Source: Spiroplasma attinicola (GTDB lineage Bacteria > Bacillota_I > Bacilli_A > Mycoplasmatales > VBWQ01). Taken from it: a stretch of 64,000 nucleotides of DNA. Below, piece by piece: positions 11,096-21,359 of this stretch. Under the pieces are notes generated by a model. The model ran no database searches. It saw only the letters and a list, made by a program, of their open reading frames with translations, and had not been told where the DNA came from. Where the stretch lies: positions 1-64,000 of the forward strand of contig NZ_JAKQXY010000001.1 of NCBI RefSeq assembly GCF_023509825.1. The letters are read 5' to 3'. The first letter of the stretch is position 1, and each line of letters starts with the position of its first letter. The translations under genes were made by a program, and so were the position numbers.

Positions 11096-11860
11096 TTAAA
11101 AAATGTTAAGTAGACGAACTAATCCACCAGCAAGGGCAGCACCAATAATTGGTCCAACGCAAGGAACTCATGAATATTGTCAATCTGAACTACCTTTACT
11201 TTTAATTGGTAAAATTGCATGAATAATTCTTGGTCCTAAATCACGAGCAGGATTAATCGCAAAACCTGTTGGTCCACCCAACCCTAAACCTATTACTGTG
11301 ACACCAATTGCTAAAATAATTGCTGTTGTTACATTATTAAACCCAGTAAATGGTATACTCATCAAGTTCTTAATCACCATCGTTCCTGCGACAATTAACA
11401 TTAGAACAAAAGTAGCAATAATTTCTGTGACAATATTTCAACCATAACTACGATTAACTGGTTTTGTTGAAAATGTTGCTAAAATTTTATCCTTTTCAAT
11501 CGTGGTTTGATATTGTTTAAAATATGCTAAATAGACAAGTAATTGCCCTAACATTGCTCCTAAAAATTGCATTACAATGTAAAGTGGTGCATAAACAAAT
11601 TTACCAGCAACAAAAGCACCATGTTTATTAGCAATTAATAAACCAATTGTTACAGCGGGATTTAAGTGTGCCCCCGAAATACCACTTAATAAAGCGGCAA
11701 TACCAACGGCAAAACCTCAACCAAAGCTAACAGCAACTCAACCACCATTATTACCAAGAGTTCTTCTTAAAGCAACATTAGCGACAACGCCATTACCTAA
11801 TAAAATTAACAAAAATGTTCCAACTAATTCACCAACAATGACTTGCGCTACTTCTGGCAT
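11096..11860 (-). CDS. glpF: Glycerol uptake facilitator
   Basis: The 254-residue protein has six hydrophobic helices and the two NPA half-helices of aquaporins: [11 protein letters not shown] and [11 protein letters not shown]. The Asp after the second NPA marks the glycerol-conducting subfamily. It forms a membrane channel for glycerol. Its start codon directly abuts the glpO stop codon, so translation is probably coupled. Confidence 0.95.
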
Positions 11861-12983
11861 TTATTTCACCTCATTTAATTTTTTAATCATATCTGCTACT
11901 TTTAAAGCAATTGCTGGAGCTGAACTTAACCCTGGCGATTTAATACCAGCAATATTAATAAAATTTTGATTATTATTAGCATATTCAATAACAAAATCAT
12001 CAGTTTCTTGAGAAATTGGTCTGGAACCACTTTGAATTTTACTAATTCGGTTGATATTTAATTTGGGAATAATCTTTTGACCTAATGCTTGAATTTTTGG
12101 AATCAAACTTAAATCAACTAGTCGTGTGTCTTCTTTGGCAACATTATCTTCAGCTGTTGGTCCAACTAAAATGTGACCATCAGGCATTGGCGCAACAATT
12201 ACACCTTTACCAACTTTTGATGGAATCAAAAAAATAACATGATTATTAATCATTTTTGCTTCAGTTTTTTCAAGAATACAATATTGTCCTCTTCTTGTTT
12301 TTAAATGGAAATTTTGAGCATCAATCATTTGTGCAACTTGATCAGCATAATGGCCAGCAGCATTAATAACTTGATTAGCAAAAAATGTTACTTCTTTATT
12401 ATTTATTAATGCCTGCACACTAAATCCTTGCTCAATTTTCTTAATAGCAATAACCTGATGATTTAAAAATAACTGCGCTTTGTTTGCTTTTGCTCGTGCT
12501 CATAAACTATATGTTAACATAACTGGGTCAACAATATAAGAACTAGTACATAATAAACCTGAAGTAATCTTTGGATTAAGATTTGGTTCTAAATTTAATA
12601 ATTCTTTTGGTTTCAAAATTTTTAATTCTGACTTTAATAAACCATTTTTAAGTCCACGAAGATAAAGGTTTTTGATTGCTTGATCTTCTTCTTGATTAAA
12701 AGCAAGTACTAAAGAATCAGTTTTCTTTCATTGAAAATCCAACTCTTTAAATCATTTTGTTTCATATAATTTTCTTCCTTGTAAATTTAAAAAAGCATTG
12801 ACTTTTCCAGGTTCTGGATCAAAGCCACCATGAATAATTCCAGAATTACCAGCAGTAGTTTCTTCAGCAAGATTCGGATTTCTTTCCAAAACTGCTACTT
12901 TATAACCTTGATTTGCTAATTCATCACAAATTGCAATACCAATAATTCCTGCCACCAATAATTATTACATCATACTTATCCAT
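11861..12983 (-). pseudogene. glpO: Glycerol-3-phosphate oxidase, frameshifted at codon ~11
   Basis: From 12949 down to the stop at 11861 the frame is intact and reads as a FAD-dependent oxidase of the mollicute GlpO type, with AETTAGNSGIIHGG-like EETTAGNSGIIHGG, INAAGHYADQVAQ and the C-terminal IAGIKSPGLSSAPAIA. The natural ATG at 12983, with an AAAGGTG site, starts MDKYDVIIIGG in another frame. The FAD loop would read IGGGIIG if the A at 12950 were removed. As written, the gene has one extra base, giving 373 residues if corrected. Restart at TTG 12958 or GTG 12955 would give a protein without the dinucleotide-binding start. Active GlpO makes hydrogen peroxide; this copy is probably inactive, or the base is an assembly error. 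Confidence 0.8.
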
Positions 12984-13040
12984 CTATTACACCTTTTCTT
13001 TTAGAAAATTAAAAAATAATCTATTTTTATACTAACATAA

Positions 13041-13054
13041 AAAAGCATGCTTTT
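13041..13054. promoter_or_regulatory. 14-bp perfect palindrome upstream of glp operon
   Basis: The sequence AAAAGCATGCTTTT is a perfect palindrome, about 58 bases upstream of the glpO ATG. A TATAAA box (13026-13031 on the - strand) lies 18 bp further downstream, so the palindrome covers the -35 position. It may be an operator; no regulator is identified. Confidence 0.4.
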
Positions 13055-13101
13055 GGTTTAACAAGGATTGTCTAACCAACTTTGAACTTTAATTAGATAA
13101 A

Positions 13102-13126
13102 AAGTAATTCTTTAACAGAATTACTT
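13102..13126 (-). terminator. Terminator of the DUF2130 gene
   Basis: AAGTAATTCT and AGAATTACTT form a perfect 10-bp stem with a 5-nt loop. On the - strand it is followed by a U-rich run, ten bases past the DUF2130 stop codon. Confidence 0.8.
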
Positions 13127-13135
13127 CTTTTAAAA

Positions 13136-14638
13136 TTAAAAAATAAAATTGTCTAAATAATCTTTAATGTTTTTAATTCAATTTTTATAAACTTTTGCTT
13201 TTTCTTTTTTAATTTTTTCAGCACTTCGACTAATTGAATCTGCTAAGTCATCAATTTTTTGTAAACTATCATTAAGACTTGTATCTAACTTTGGTAATTC
13301 AAGTTCTTTTCATTCATTAAACTGACTAATTTTTTCACTATAATTAGTCTTATCACGATTACTATCTAAACGATATTCAATTTTAATTAAAGTTCTTAAA
13401 ATTTGACCAACAAAATAAAAACTTTCACTATCAGTTAGGTAAATATTTGGATTATAATCTGAGCGTTTAAAAGGAATTCCTGCATATTTATTATTAAAAC
13501 TAGTTGCAATTAAAATTCCATACTTAGAACCTTGTTTTGCCATGTCATCAACTAATTTTTTTTCTCAATTATTACTTCATTCGGCATTTTTAACTTCATA
13601 AACAATTTTGCCAATAATTGTATTATCTTGTCTTACTTCCTGTAAATAATCTGCTTTTTTATCCTGATCAGTAATTTTAGAAATAACATCATCAGGTTCA
13701 AAAATTTTTCTTAATTCTTTTTCAACTTCATGTTCAAAATTTTCACCTTTAGTTTTATTTTGAATTACTCTAAATTGTAAATTTGCTTTTTCTAATTCTT
13801 GAATTTGGTTTTTTAATTTTAAAGCTTCACTATCTTTTAATTGTGTAAATTTAAGTTCTTGTTGTGACAAACTATTTGCTAATTCTAAACGATTAGTTTC
13901 AAGTTTATTTTTTTGATCGGCAATAATTTGATGCAATTGATTTAATTGTTCATGATGTGACTGTAATAAATTAGTTTCTTTTGTTGCCAATGATTTTTCT
14001 AACATTATTTTTTGTGCTTCATGCTCTTGTTTCAATTTACTAATTTCTTGTTTTAAATTAAAAATTTCATTATTTTTTGCCTGATTTAACTGATTTTCAG
14101 ATTCTGCTAAAGTTTTCTTTAAAATAAGATCACTATTTTTCAATTGATTTTTTTGATCAGCAATAATTTGATTTAATTCATCTAATTGCTTTTGCTTTGC
14201 TCTTAAGATTTCATTTTCTTTTGCTACTAAAGATTTTTCTAATGCTAACTTTTGCGTTTCACGATCATTTTTTAATTTATCAATTTCTTGTTTTAAAATA
14301 AAAACTTCATCATTTTTTACTTGATGCAATTGATTTGCTTGTTGTGACAATTTTTTTTCTAAATCTAATTTTTGATCAGCTATAACTTGATTCAATTTAT
14401 CTAATTCTTTTTGATTTGATTTTAATAATTCATTTTCTTTGGTAATTAAAGCTGATTTTATTGCTTTAGCTTCTTCAATTTTGTACCGAGCAATTAACTT
14501 TGTTTCTAATTCTTTAAGATAATTACTTTCATGAGCCTTAAAATTTTCTTTTAAGTGACTTAAAATTTGTTCATTTTTATTAAAATCTGCTTCAGTAATT
14601 ACATAGTTACAGTTAGGGCATTTAAATTTGAAACTCAT
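13136..14638 (-). CDS. DUF2130 family coiled-coil protein
   Basis: The 500-residue protein opens with a CPNCNY zinc-knuckle-like start, then about 220 residues of coiled coil, and ends in a DUF2130 domain whose conserved pieces are GENFEHEVEKEL, KKADYLQEV and IVYEVKNAEWSNNWEKKL. The coiled coil consists of three consecutive copies of a 70-80 residue unit (about residues 64-136, 137-216, 217-285), each with ADQK and a KE(N/T)xLL start. DUF2130 resembles the PD-(D/E)xK nuclease fold (E..., D..., E-x-K pattern), as in RmuC relatives, so a DNA-related role is possible. It is divergent from the helicase gene and has its own terminator. Confidence 0.8.
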
Positions 14639-14749
14639 CGCTTTCCCTCCATATTTTTTGTTTTAACACTTTATAAGAATAATTATAAGATAAAAAAAGA
14701 AAACTTTTAGCAAATTTAAGATAAAATATTAAATGAAACGGGTGAAAAA
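14639..14749. promoter_or_regulatory. Divergent promoter region
   Basis: These 111 bases separate the start codons of the - strand DUF2130 gene and the + strand helicase gene. A GGAGGGAAAG site precedes the former and CGGGTGA the latter. TAAAAT (near 14723) and TTATAAT-like boxes on the other strand are plausible -10 elements; -35 boxes are poor. Confidence 0.4.
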
Positions 14750-16057
14750 ATGTCATGAAATAATTTTAATCTTAAACCTTGAATTACTAAAACATTAATT
14801 AATAATAATTTTCTTAACCCAACTGAAGTTCAAACAAAAGTAATGCCATTAATTGCTCGTGGTGACAATTTAATTGTTTCAAGTGCAACTGGCACAGGTA
14901 AAACTCATGCATTTTTAATTCCAATTTTAAATAAAATTGAAGCAAATAAAAAAGTTCAAGCAGTTATCATTGTCCCAACAAGAGAATTAGCACAACAAAT
15001 TTTTACTGTTACTAAAACATTAATTAAAAATCAAGCAATCAAAGCAGCATGTTTTGTTGGTGGTAATGAATTACCAAAAGAAAAAACAACTACTAACGAA
15101 CCAGAAATTGTCATTGGTACAGTTACGCGATTAAAAACTTTGTATCAAGAGCGTTGATTAAATATTACAACAGCAAAAATATTAGTTTTAGATGAATGTG
15201 ATATGTTATTTGAACTCGGATTTATTAATGATTTAGATTTTCTAATGCAGAAAAGTAATGAAAAAATTCAATGTTTGGCATTCTCAGCAACAATTAATCA
15301 AGAATTAGAAATATTTTTAAAAAAATATTTTAGTAATCCAAAAATTGTTAATCTAAATCACAAAAATAATGCACCAAAAATTGAACATATTTTTATTAAT
15401 TGCCCAATTAGTAAAAGAAAGGAACAATTATTACAATTAGTCAATTTAATTAATCCTTACTTAGTATTAATTTTTGTTAATAAAAAAGAGCAAATCACAA
15501 CAATTAGTCAATTATTAATTGACAATAATAAAAAAACAGCTGTATTACATAGTAACTTAACACCAAGAAATCGGAAACAAATTTTTAAAAGAATTAATAA
15601 TCTTGATTATCAATATATTGTCACAACTGATATTAGTGCCAGAGGGATTGATATTCCTGGTATCTCTCATATTATTTCTTGACAATTACCTTATGATTTA
15701 ACTTATTATTTACACCGAGCAGGTAGAACTGCAAGAAACAACCAAACCGGAATTTCTTATTTATTTTATGATGATACTGATTTAAAACAAATTCAAGAAA
15801 TTAAAAAGTATAATATTAATATTGAGTATTATAAAATTAAAAACAATCAATTAGTTAAAGAAACTAGTTTAGCTAATAATTCAAAAGAAATTGCTAAAAG
15901 CAAATTAGCAATTCAAACAATTAATCGTTTTAAAACAACAAAAACAAATAAAAACATAAAACCAGGTTATAAAAAAGAATTCAAAACAAAAATGATAAAA
16001 ATTGATAAAATCACTAAAAAACAACAAGCAAAAAAAGCAAGACACAAGAAAATATAG
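14750..16057 (+). CDS. DEAD-box type RNA helicase (DECD variant)
   Basis: The 435-residue protein has the helicase motifs in order: Q motif near PTEVQ, Walker A ATGTGKT, VPTRELAQQ, GTVTRL, Walker B LDECD (Cys in place of Ala), SAT, ARGIDIPG and HRAGRTAR. It unwinds RNA with ATP, and in related bacteria such enzymes act in ribosome assembly and RNA decay. The C-terminus is a Lys-rich tail, likely binding RNA. Family name (CshA/CshB) is not assigned. Confidence 0.92.
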
Positions 16058-16079
16058 ATTAAATTATAGGAGTAAAATA

Positions 16080-16970
16080 ATGGATAATAAACTGATTATT
16101 GGTTGTCATGTGGCAATGAAAGCACCAAAATATCTTCTTGGTTCTTTACAAGAAGCACTTAACTATCAAGCTAATGCTTTTATGATTTATACAGGAGCAC
16201 CACAAAATGCTGTTCGTAAACCAATTAAAGATTTATTATTAAAAGAATTTCACGAGGAATTAGCAAAAACAAAAATTAACATTAATAATATTATTGTCCA
16301 TGCCCCTTATATTATTAATTTAGCTAATACTATTAAACCAAGTACTTTCGAATTTTCTGTTGAATTATTACAAAAAGAATTAAAACGCTGTCAAGAAATT
16401 GGTGTTAGTACTTTAGTTTTACACCCAGGAAGTGCTGTTGGTGCTGACAAGACACTTGCTTTAAAGCAAATTATTAAAGGCTTAGATGCTGCTTGTTTTA
16501 CTAATCAAACTGTCAAAATTGCCTTAGAAACAATGGCAGGTAAAGGCTCTGAAACTTGTAGTATCTTTCAAGATTTAGCATATATTATTAATAATGTTAA
16601 AAATAAATCATTAATTGGCGTTTGCTGAGATACTTGTCATTTATATGATGCAGGATATGATATTGTTAATAATTTAGAAAATATCATTAAAGAATTTGAC
16701 CAATTAATTGGAATTGATAAAATTTTAGCATTACATATTAACGATTCAAAATTCGGATTAAATAGCCATAAAGATCGCCATGAAAATTTAGGACTTGGCA
16801 AAATTGGTTTTGATGCTTTAATGAAAATCATTTATCACCCATTACTTATTAAAAAAACTAAAATTTTAGAAACACCATGAATTAATAATAAACCACCATA
16901 TAAAGAAGAAATTACTATGATTCATAATAAAGATTTTAATAAAGAAAGTTTATTAAAACTTAAAGATTAA
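16080..16970 (+). CDS. nfo: Endonuclease IV
   Basis: The 296-residue TIM-barrel AP endonuclease shows the zinc-ligand motifs [46 protein letters not shown] and the late HINDSK and DRHENLG. It cuts DNA 5' of abasic sites in base-excision repair. ATG 16080 with TAGGAG is chosen rather than in-frame starts inside the helicase gene. The next gene, nadD, begins 14 bases later. Confidence 0.95.
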
Positions 16971-16984
16971 AGGAGAAAGTATCA

Positions 16985-18091
16985 GTGAAAAAAATTGGGA
17001 TTCTTGGTGGAACATTTGATCCAATTCATAATCAACATATTGAAATTGCTAAAGCAGCCTATAAAAAATTAAAACTAGACGAAGTATGAATTTTACCAAC
17101 AAAATTAAATCCTTTAAAAACTAATATTAGTGCCACAACAGAACAAAGAATTGCTATGATTAAATTAGCAATTCAAGATTTTTCTTGACTAAAATTAAAT
17201 CAATATGAATTAACAACAAAAGAAAAAGTTAACTATACAATTGATACAATTAAAGCATTTCAGAAAAAGTATCCAGATACTGAATTTTCCTTTATTATTG
17301 GCTCTGATAATTTACTTTCATTAAATAAATGAAAAGATATTCATCAACTAATTACTTTAGTAAAATTTATTGTTATTAATCGTCCTAATTTTCAACCAAG
17401 TATTAGTTTAATGGAAAAATATCATTGTCAAAATTTAACTCTTGAGTTACCTAATAATATTAGTTCTTCTAAAATTCGTACTGGAGAAAATATTGATCTT
17501 TTAAATCAAGATGTCATTAATTATATTAATGATAATTTAGTCTATTACAAAGAACGATTAAAATTTCATCTTACTAATGAGCGATATCAACATTGTTTAA
17601 ATGTTGGCGAAACTGCAAAAAAATTAGCAATTAAACACCATGAAAATCCAGAAAAAGCTTTAATTGCCGGAACTTATCACGACATCGCTAAACAATGACC
17701 AAAAGAAAAATTAATTAATTATCTTAAACAATATTATCCAAAAGGTTTATCAGCGCCATTTAATCTTTATCATGGTTATGCTGGTGCTTTATATTTACAA
17801 CATCATTTAAAATATCAAGATAAAGAAATTATTAGTGCTATTTTTAATCATACTAGTGGTGCAGTAAAAATGACTAAATTAGAATTAATTGTTCTTTTAG
17901 CTGATAAAATTTCACCTGAAAGAAATTATTCTGGTGTTAATGAATTAAGAAAGTTAGCACAAAAGAATTTAGCATTAGCTTTCAGCAAATATTTAGAAAT
18001 TTTAAAAGTAAGTTTAGCAGCAAGAAAACTTCCTTTAACAGAAGAATTTAATTCAATTTACCAAACATGGCATAAAAAACAAGTAAAATAA
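16985..18091 (+). CDS. nadD: NadD-YqeK fusion: nicotinate-nucleotide adenylyltransferase with HD phosphohydrolase domain
   Basis: The 368-residue protein uses a GTG start with an AAAGGAGAAAG site. Residues 1 to about 185 are NadD: GGTFDPIHNQH (the T/H-x-G-H-like nucleotidyl site), IGSDNLL and ISSSKIRTG (ISSTxIR motif). Residues ~190-368 are a YqeK-type HD domain with HCLNVGETA, HDIAKQ, NLYHGYAG and LLADKISPERNY. NadD makes deamido-NAD from nicotinate mononucleotide; YqeK proteins cleave diadenosine tetraphosphate. They are separate neighbouring genes in many Firmicutes and fused in several mollicutes. Confidence 0.93.
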
Positions 18092-18114
18092 ATAGTGAAA
18101 GGAATTTATATAAT

Positions 18115-19917
18115 ATGAGTAAAAAAAAGCAACGACCTAAAAAGAAAAAACGAGAAAAATTAACAGAAGGCTATTCTGAAATTAAAGTTAAAAAATCTGG
18201 TTTCTTGCGAACTATTTTTAAATATTTCAAAAAATATCCTTGACTTTATACAATTGCGATTTTAGCAACAATCCTTTCTTCTTTAATGACAGTAGTTATG
18301 CCAAAAATTACTAATCAATATTTAATTGATGGTGAATTTATTGAAAGTAAAATTTTACAATTAGCTTATATCTTAATTTCTTTACAAGTAGCATCAGGAA
18401 TTTTAATGTATTTACGAAATGTTGCTGGTGGTGTTATTGGTGTTAAGATTGAAATTGAATATCGTAATAAAGTTATCAAACATTTATTAGATCTTGATAT
18501 GTCATATTACGAAGATAATAAAATTGGTGATTCATTAACAAAACTAATTAGTGATACTGAAATTATTGGTGATAATATGCAAGCAATCCCATTATCATTT
18601 TTAAGCTCAGTTGTGACATTTATTGGGGGAATTATAGTTACTTTTTCAATTAACTGACAAATGTCATTAATTGTTTTAGGAATCATTATTGTGATTTTAA
18701 TTTTAGCTGTTTTAAATGTTCAAATCATTCGTTTATTAAACTACCGATGAAGAAAAGTTTATACTGAAGTTAATGCTGATGTTACTGACCGAATTGGAAC
18801 AATGCAATTAATTAAAAGTAATGGAACCAAAGATTATGAAATGAAACGTGTAATTGATGGCCACAAACGATATTACAATTCAGCCAAAAGAACTATTAAT
18901 TTTGATGGTTTCACTCGTGCTTTATTAGTAACATTACTAACAGGAATTAATACTGTTGGATTAGTAACTGGTTTAATCTTTGCCAGTAAAGGAATTATTA
19001 AACCACAAATAATTATTTCCTTTATGCTCTCTGTCAATACTTTAATCTTTCCAATTATTCAAAGCATTCAATTTATTGGTAACTGAGCTCGGACTTCAAC
19101 CGCCATTATTCGTGTTAATGAAATTACTAATGCTGAACCAAAAATTACTGAAGTTCAACATGCAATTAAAATTGACTCAATTAAAGGTGATATTATCTTT
19201 AATGATGTTAGTTTTCGTTATAAATCTGATGGACCATGAATTTTAAAAAACTTTTCTTATACTTTTGAAAAAGGAAAAAAATATGCGATTGTTGGCGCAA
19301 CAGGAGTCGGTAAAAGTACCATTAGCAAATTGCTATTACGTTACTATGATCCTGAACTTGGAGAAATTTTAATTAATAATAATAATCTAAAAAATCTTAA
19401 TTTAAAAACTTATCTAGGCCATATTGGTTATATTGAACAAGATCCACAAATTTTATATGGTGATTTTACTGAAAATATTAGTTATAGTGTTAAAGGAGTA
19501 ACTTTTCCAGATATTGAAGCAGCAGCAAAAAAAGCTAATCTAAATGATTTTATTCAAGAACTACCACACAAATATAAAACAATTTTAGGAGAAAGAGGAA
19601 TTACCTTATCTGGTGGCCAAAAACAAAGAATTGCTATTGCTCGAGTATTTTTAAAAAATCCAGAACTATTAATTTTAGATGAAGCAACTAGTGCTTTAGA
19701 TAATATTGTTGAAAAAGAAATTCAAGCACAATTTAATAAATTAATGATTGGCCGAACAAGTATTGTTATCGCCCATCGTTTATCAACAATTAAAAATGTT
19801 GACCAAATTCTTGTTTTAGAAAAAGATAAAGGCATCGTTCAAATTGGAACCTTCAACGAATTAAAAGATCAAAAAGGTCACTTTAAAAACTTATATCAAG
19901 CAGGAATGATGGATTAA
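18115..19917 (+). CDS. ABC exporter, fused membrane and ATPase domains
   Basis: The 600-residue half-transporter begins with a Lys/Arg-rich cytoplasmic tail, has six membrane helices in the first ~330 residues and an ATPase domain after that. Motifs are Walker A GATGVGKS, Q-loop IEQDPQ, signature LSGGQKQR, Walker B LLILDEATSALD and the H-loop in IAHRLSTI. It should act as a homodimer, exporting a lipid, peptide or drug; the substrate cannot be told from sequence. It starts 23 bases after nadD and is closed by a strong terminator. Confidence 0.9.
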
Positions 19918-19941
19918 ATAATAAATTAAAATTCTAATTTT

Positions 19942-19981
19942 AAATGCACTTCATATAAATTAACTATAAGTGCATTTTTTT
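19942..19981 (+). terminator. Rho-independent terminator
   Basis: AAATGCACT (19942-19950) and AGTGCATTT (19969-19977) form a 9-bp stem followed by T-rich sequence. It closes the nfo-nadD-ABC transcript. Confidence 0.85.
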
Positions 19982-20020
19982 AGCGAAAAAATCAAAAATA
20001 TTACTTTACCTCACTTTCAA

Positions 20021-20032
20021 TAATGATACAAT
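20021..20032 (+). promoter_or_regulatory. Promoter element TAATGATACAAT
   Basis: This 12-mer includes a TACAAT -10 box and lies about 100 bases ahead of the surface-protein gene at 20134. The same 12-mer occurs at 695-706 in the C-tract promoter of the lipoprotein gene. The -35 region here (near 20004) is weak and the spacer has no C tract. Confidence 0.45.
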
Positions 20033-20133
20033 AAAAATAAGAAGAGACTTTTCAAAAAATTACATAAAAATTAAATAATGTCGTGCTGTATTATTAACAC
20101 CTTTAATAAAAATAATTGCAAAGGGGAAAAAAT

Positions 20134-21210
20134 ATGGCAAATATAAAAAATGAAATTCATTCAAAAGAAAAAAGTAAGAAAAAAAACTATACAAAAAGTG
20201 AAACCTTTATGATAATGTTGGCAATTATTTTAATTGGTACAGGTACAGGATTAGGAATTTACTATGGAATTAATAAAAATCATAATGGAAATACAATACC
20301 ACCAAATACAACAATTCCAATAACACCAATAAATTTAAACACTCTTAATCAAACTGCCATTCCAGGCAAAGAAAACATGATACAAGATGATGCCTTTAAT
20401 GTATTCATAAATAATAATAAAGAAAAATATCCTGACTTAGAAAGCAATATTGAAATCAGTTCATTTATAGCATCAAGCCATACTTTAACCGGTAAATTAA
20501 TTGTTAAAGCAAAAACAAATAGTACTAAATACACAGGAAGTATCTCAGTAATTATTAATATAATAGGAAAAATAAATTTAGCTGATTTAATTAAAACTAC
20601 AAAAATTCATTCTGTTAATAATAATGTTCAAATAATCACTGCCTTTTTAGCTGTTAATTCAACTTCTGGATTAATAGAAAGTGATCTTGAAGTTACATCA
20701 TACACTCTTGCAACAACAACTAATACTGGTTCAGCAATAATTAATGTTAAAACAGATAACAGCGACTATACAGGTCAAGTAAATGTTACAATTGAAATGT
20801 TAGGAATTCGAGAACAAATATTACAAACATTAAGAAATGCATATCTAAATAATGATGATGATAGATGAATTCCAGCATGAAGAAATTATTTTGAATTACT
20901 TAGTGAAACTGTTAATTCAATTACATATGTTTTAACTAATGAACAATTAAAAGATAATTCTCAAATACAAGAAACAATATTTAATCAATTTAGAACAAGC
21001 ATATTGGCAGAATTAAAAAATTGAAATATTCCTAAAGGTTATCGAGAAAACACAATTAAAATCAACTATTCAAGTTTTAATATTACTAATGAAACAATTA
21101 CAACAACCGGTGAAATTGCATTAAAAATATATTATTTGAATGTTGAGGGAATGAATTTTAATTGATTTAAAGATTTTAGATTTGAAATTCAATATGTAAT
21201 TGCAGATTAA
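20134..21210 (+). CDS. Membrane-anchored surface protein with repeats
   Basis: The 358-residue protein has a basic, Lys-rich N-terminus and one membrane helix (about residues 28-48), with no lipobox, so the rest is probably outside the cell. Two repeat modules follow: one from about 105 (LESNIEISSF ... KYTGSISVII) and one from about 185 (LIESDLEVTSY ... DYTGQVNVTI). The same module is present in the cut gene at 1-611. The C-terminal ~110 residues are unrelated to the repeats. ATG 20134 follows AAAGGGG; an in-frame TTG at 20116 is less likely. Function is unknown; an adhesion or interaction role is inference. Confidence 0.8.
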
Positions 21211-21358
21211 AAAACTAGTAAATGAACATCGATAATAAATTTAGACCACAAATAAAATTAAAAGGAATGATTCCAGTCGAATATCGACTAAACTATTCCT
21301 TTTAATAAGACTTTTTACTTGTCCAGTGTTATTGACTAGTTCATTTACTAGTTTTTTT
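21211..21358. repeat. Nested inverted repeats, MITE-like or compound terminator
   Basis: An outer inverted repeat of about 17 bp (AAAAACTAGTAAATGAAC near 21211-21228; its complement GTTCATTTACTAGTTTTT near 21339-21356) encloses a second hairpin, TTAAAAGGAAT (21258-21268) with ATTCCTTTTAA (21294-21304), which itself encloses AGTCGA-ATA-TCGACT (21275-21289). The element fills the gap between two convergent genes and ends in a T-run, so it can act as a terminator for both. The three-level nesting and ~148-bp size are also consistent with a small non-autonomous element. Confidence 0.6.
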
Positions 21359-21359
21359 A

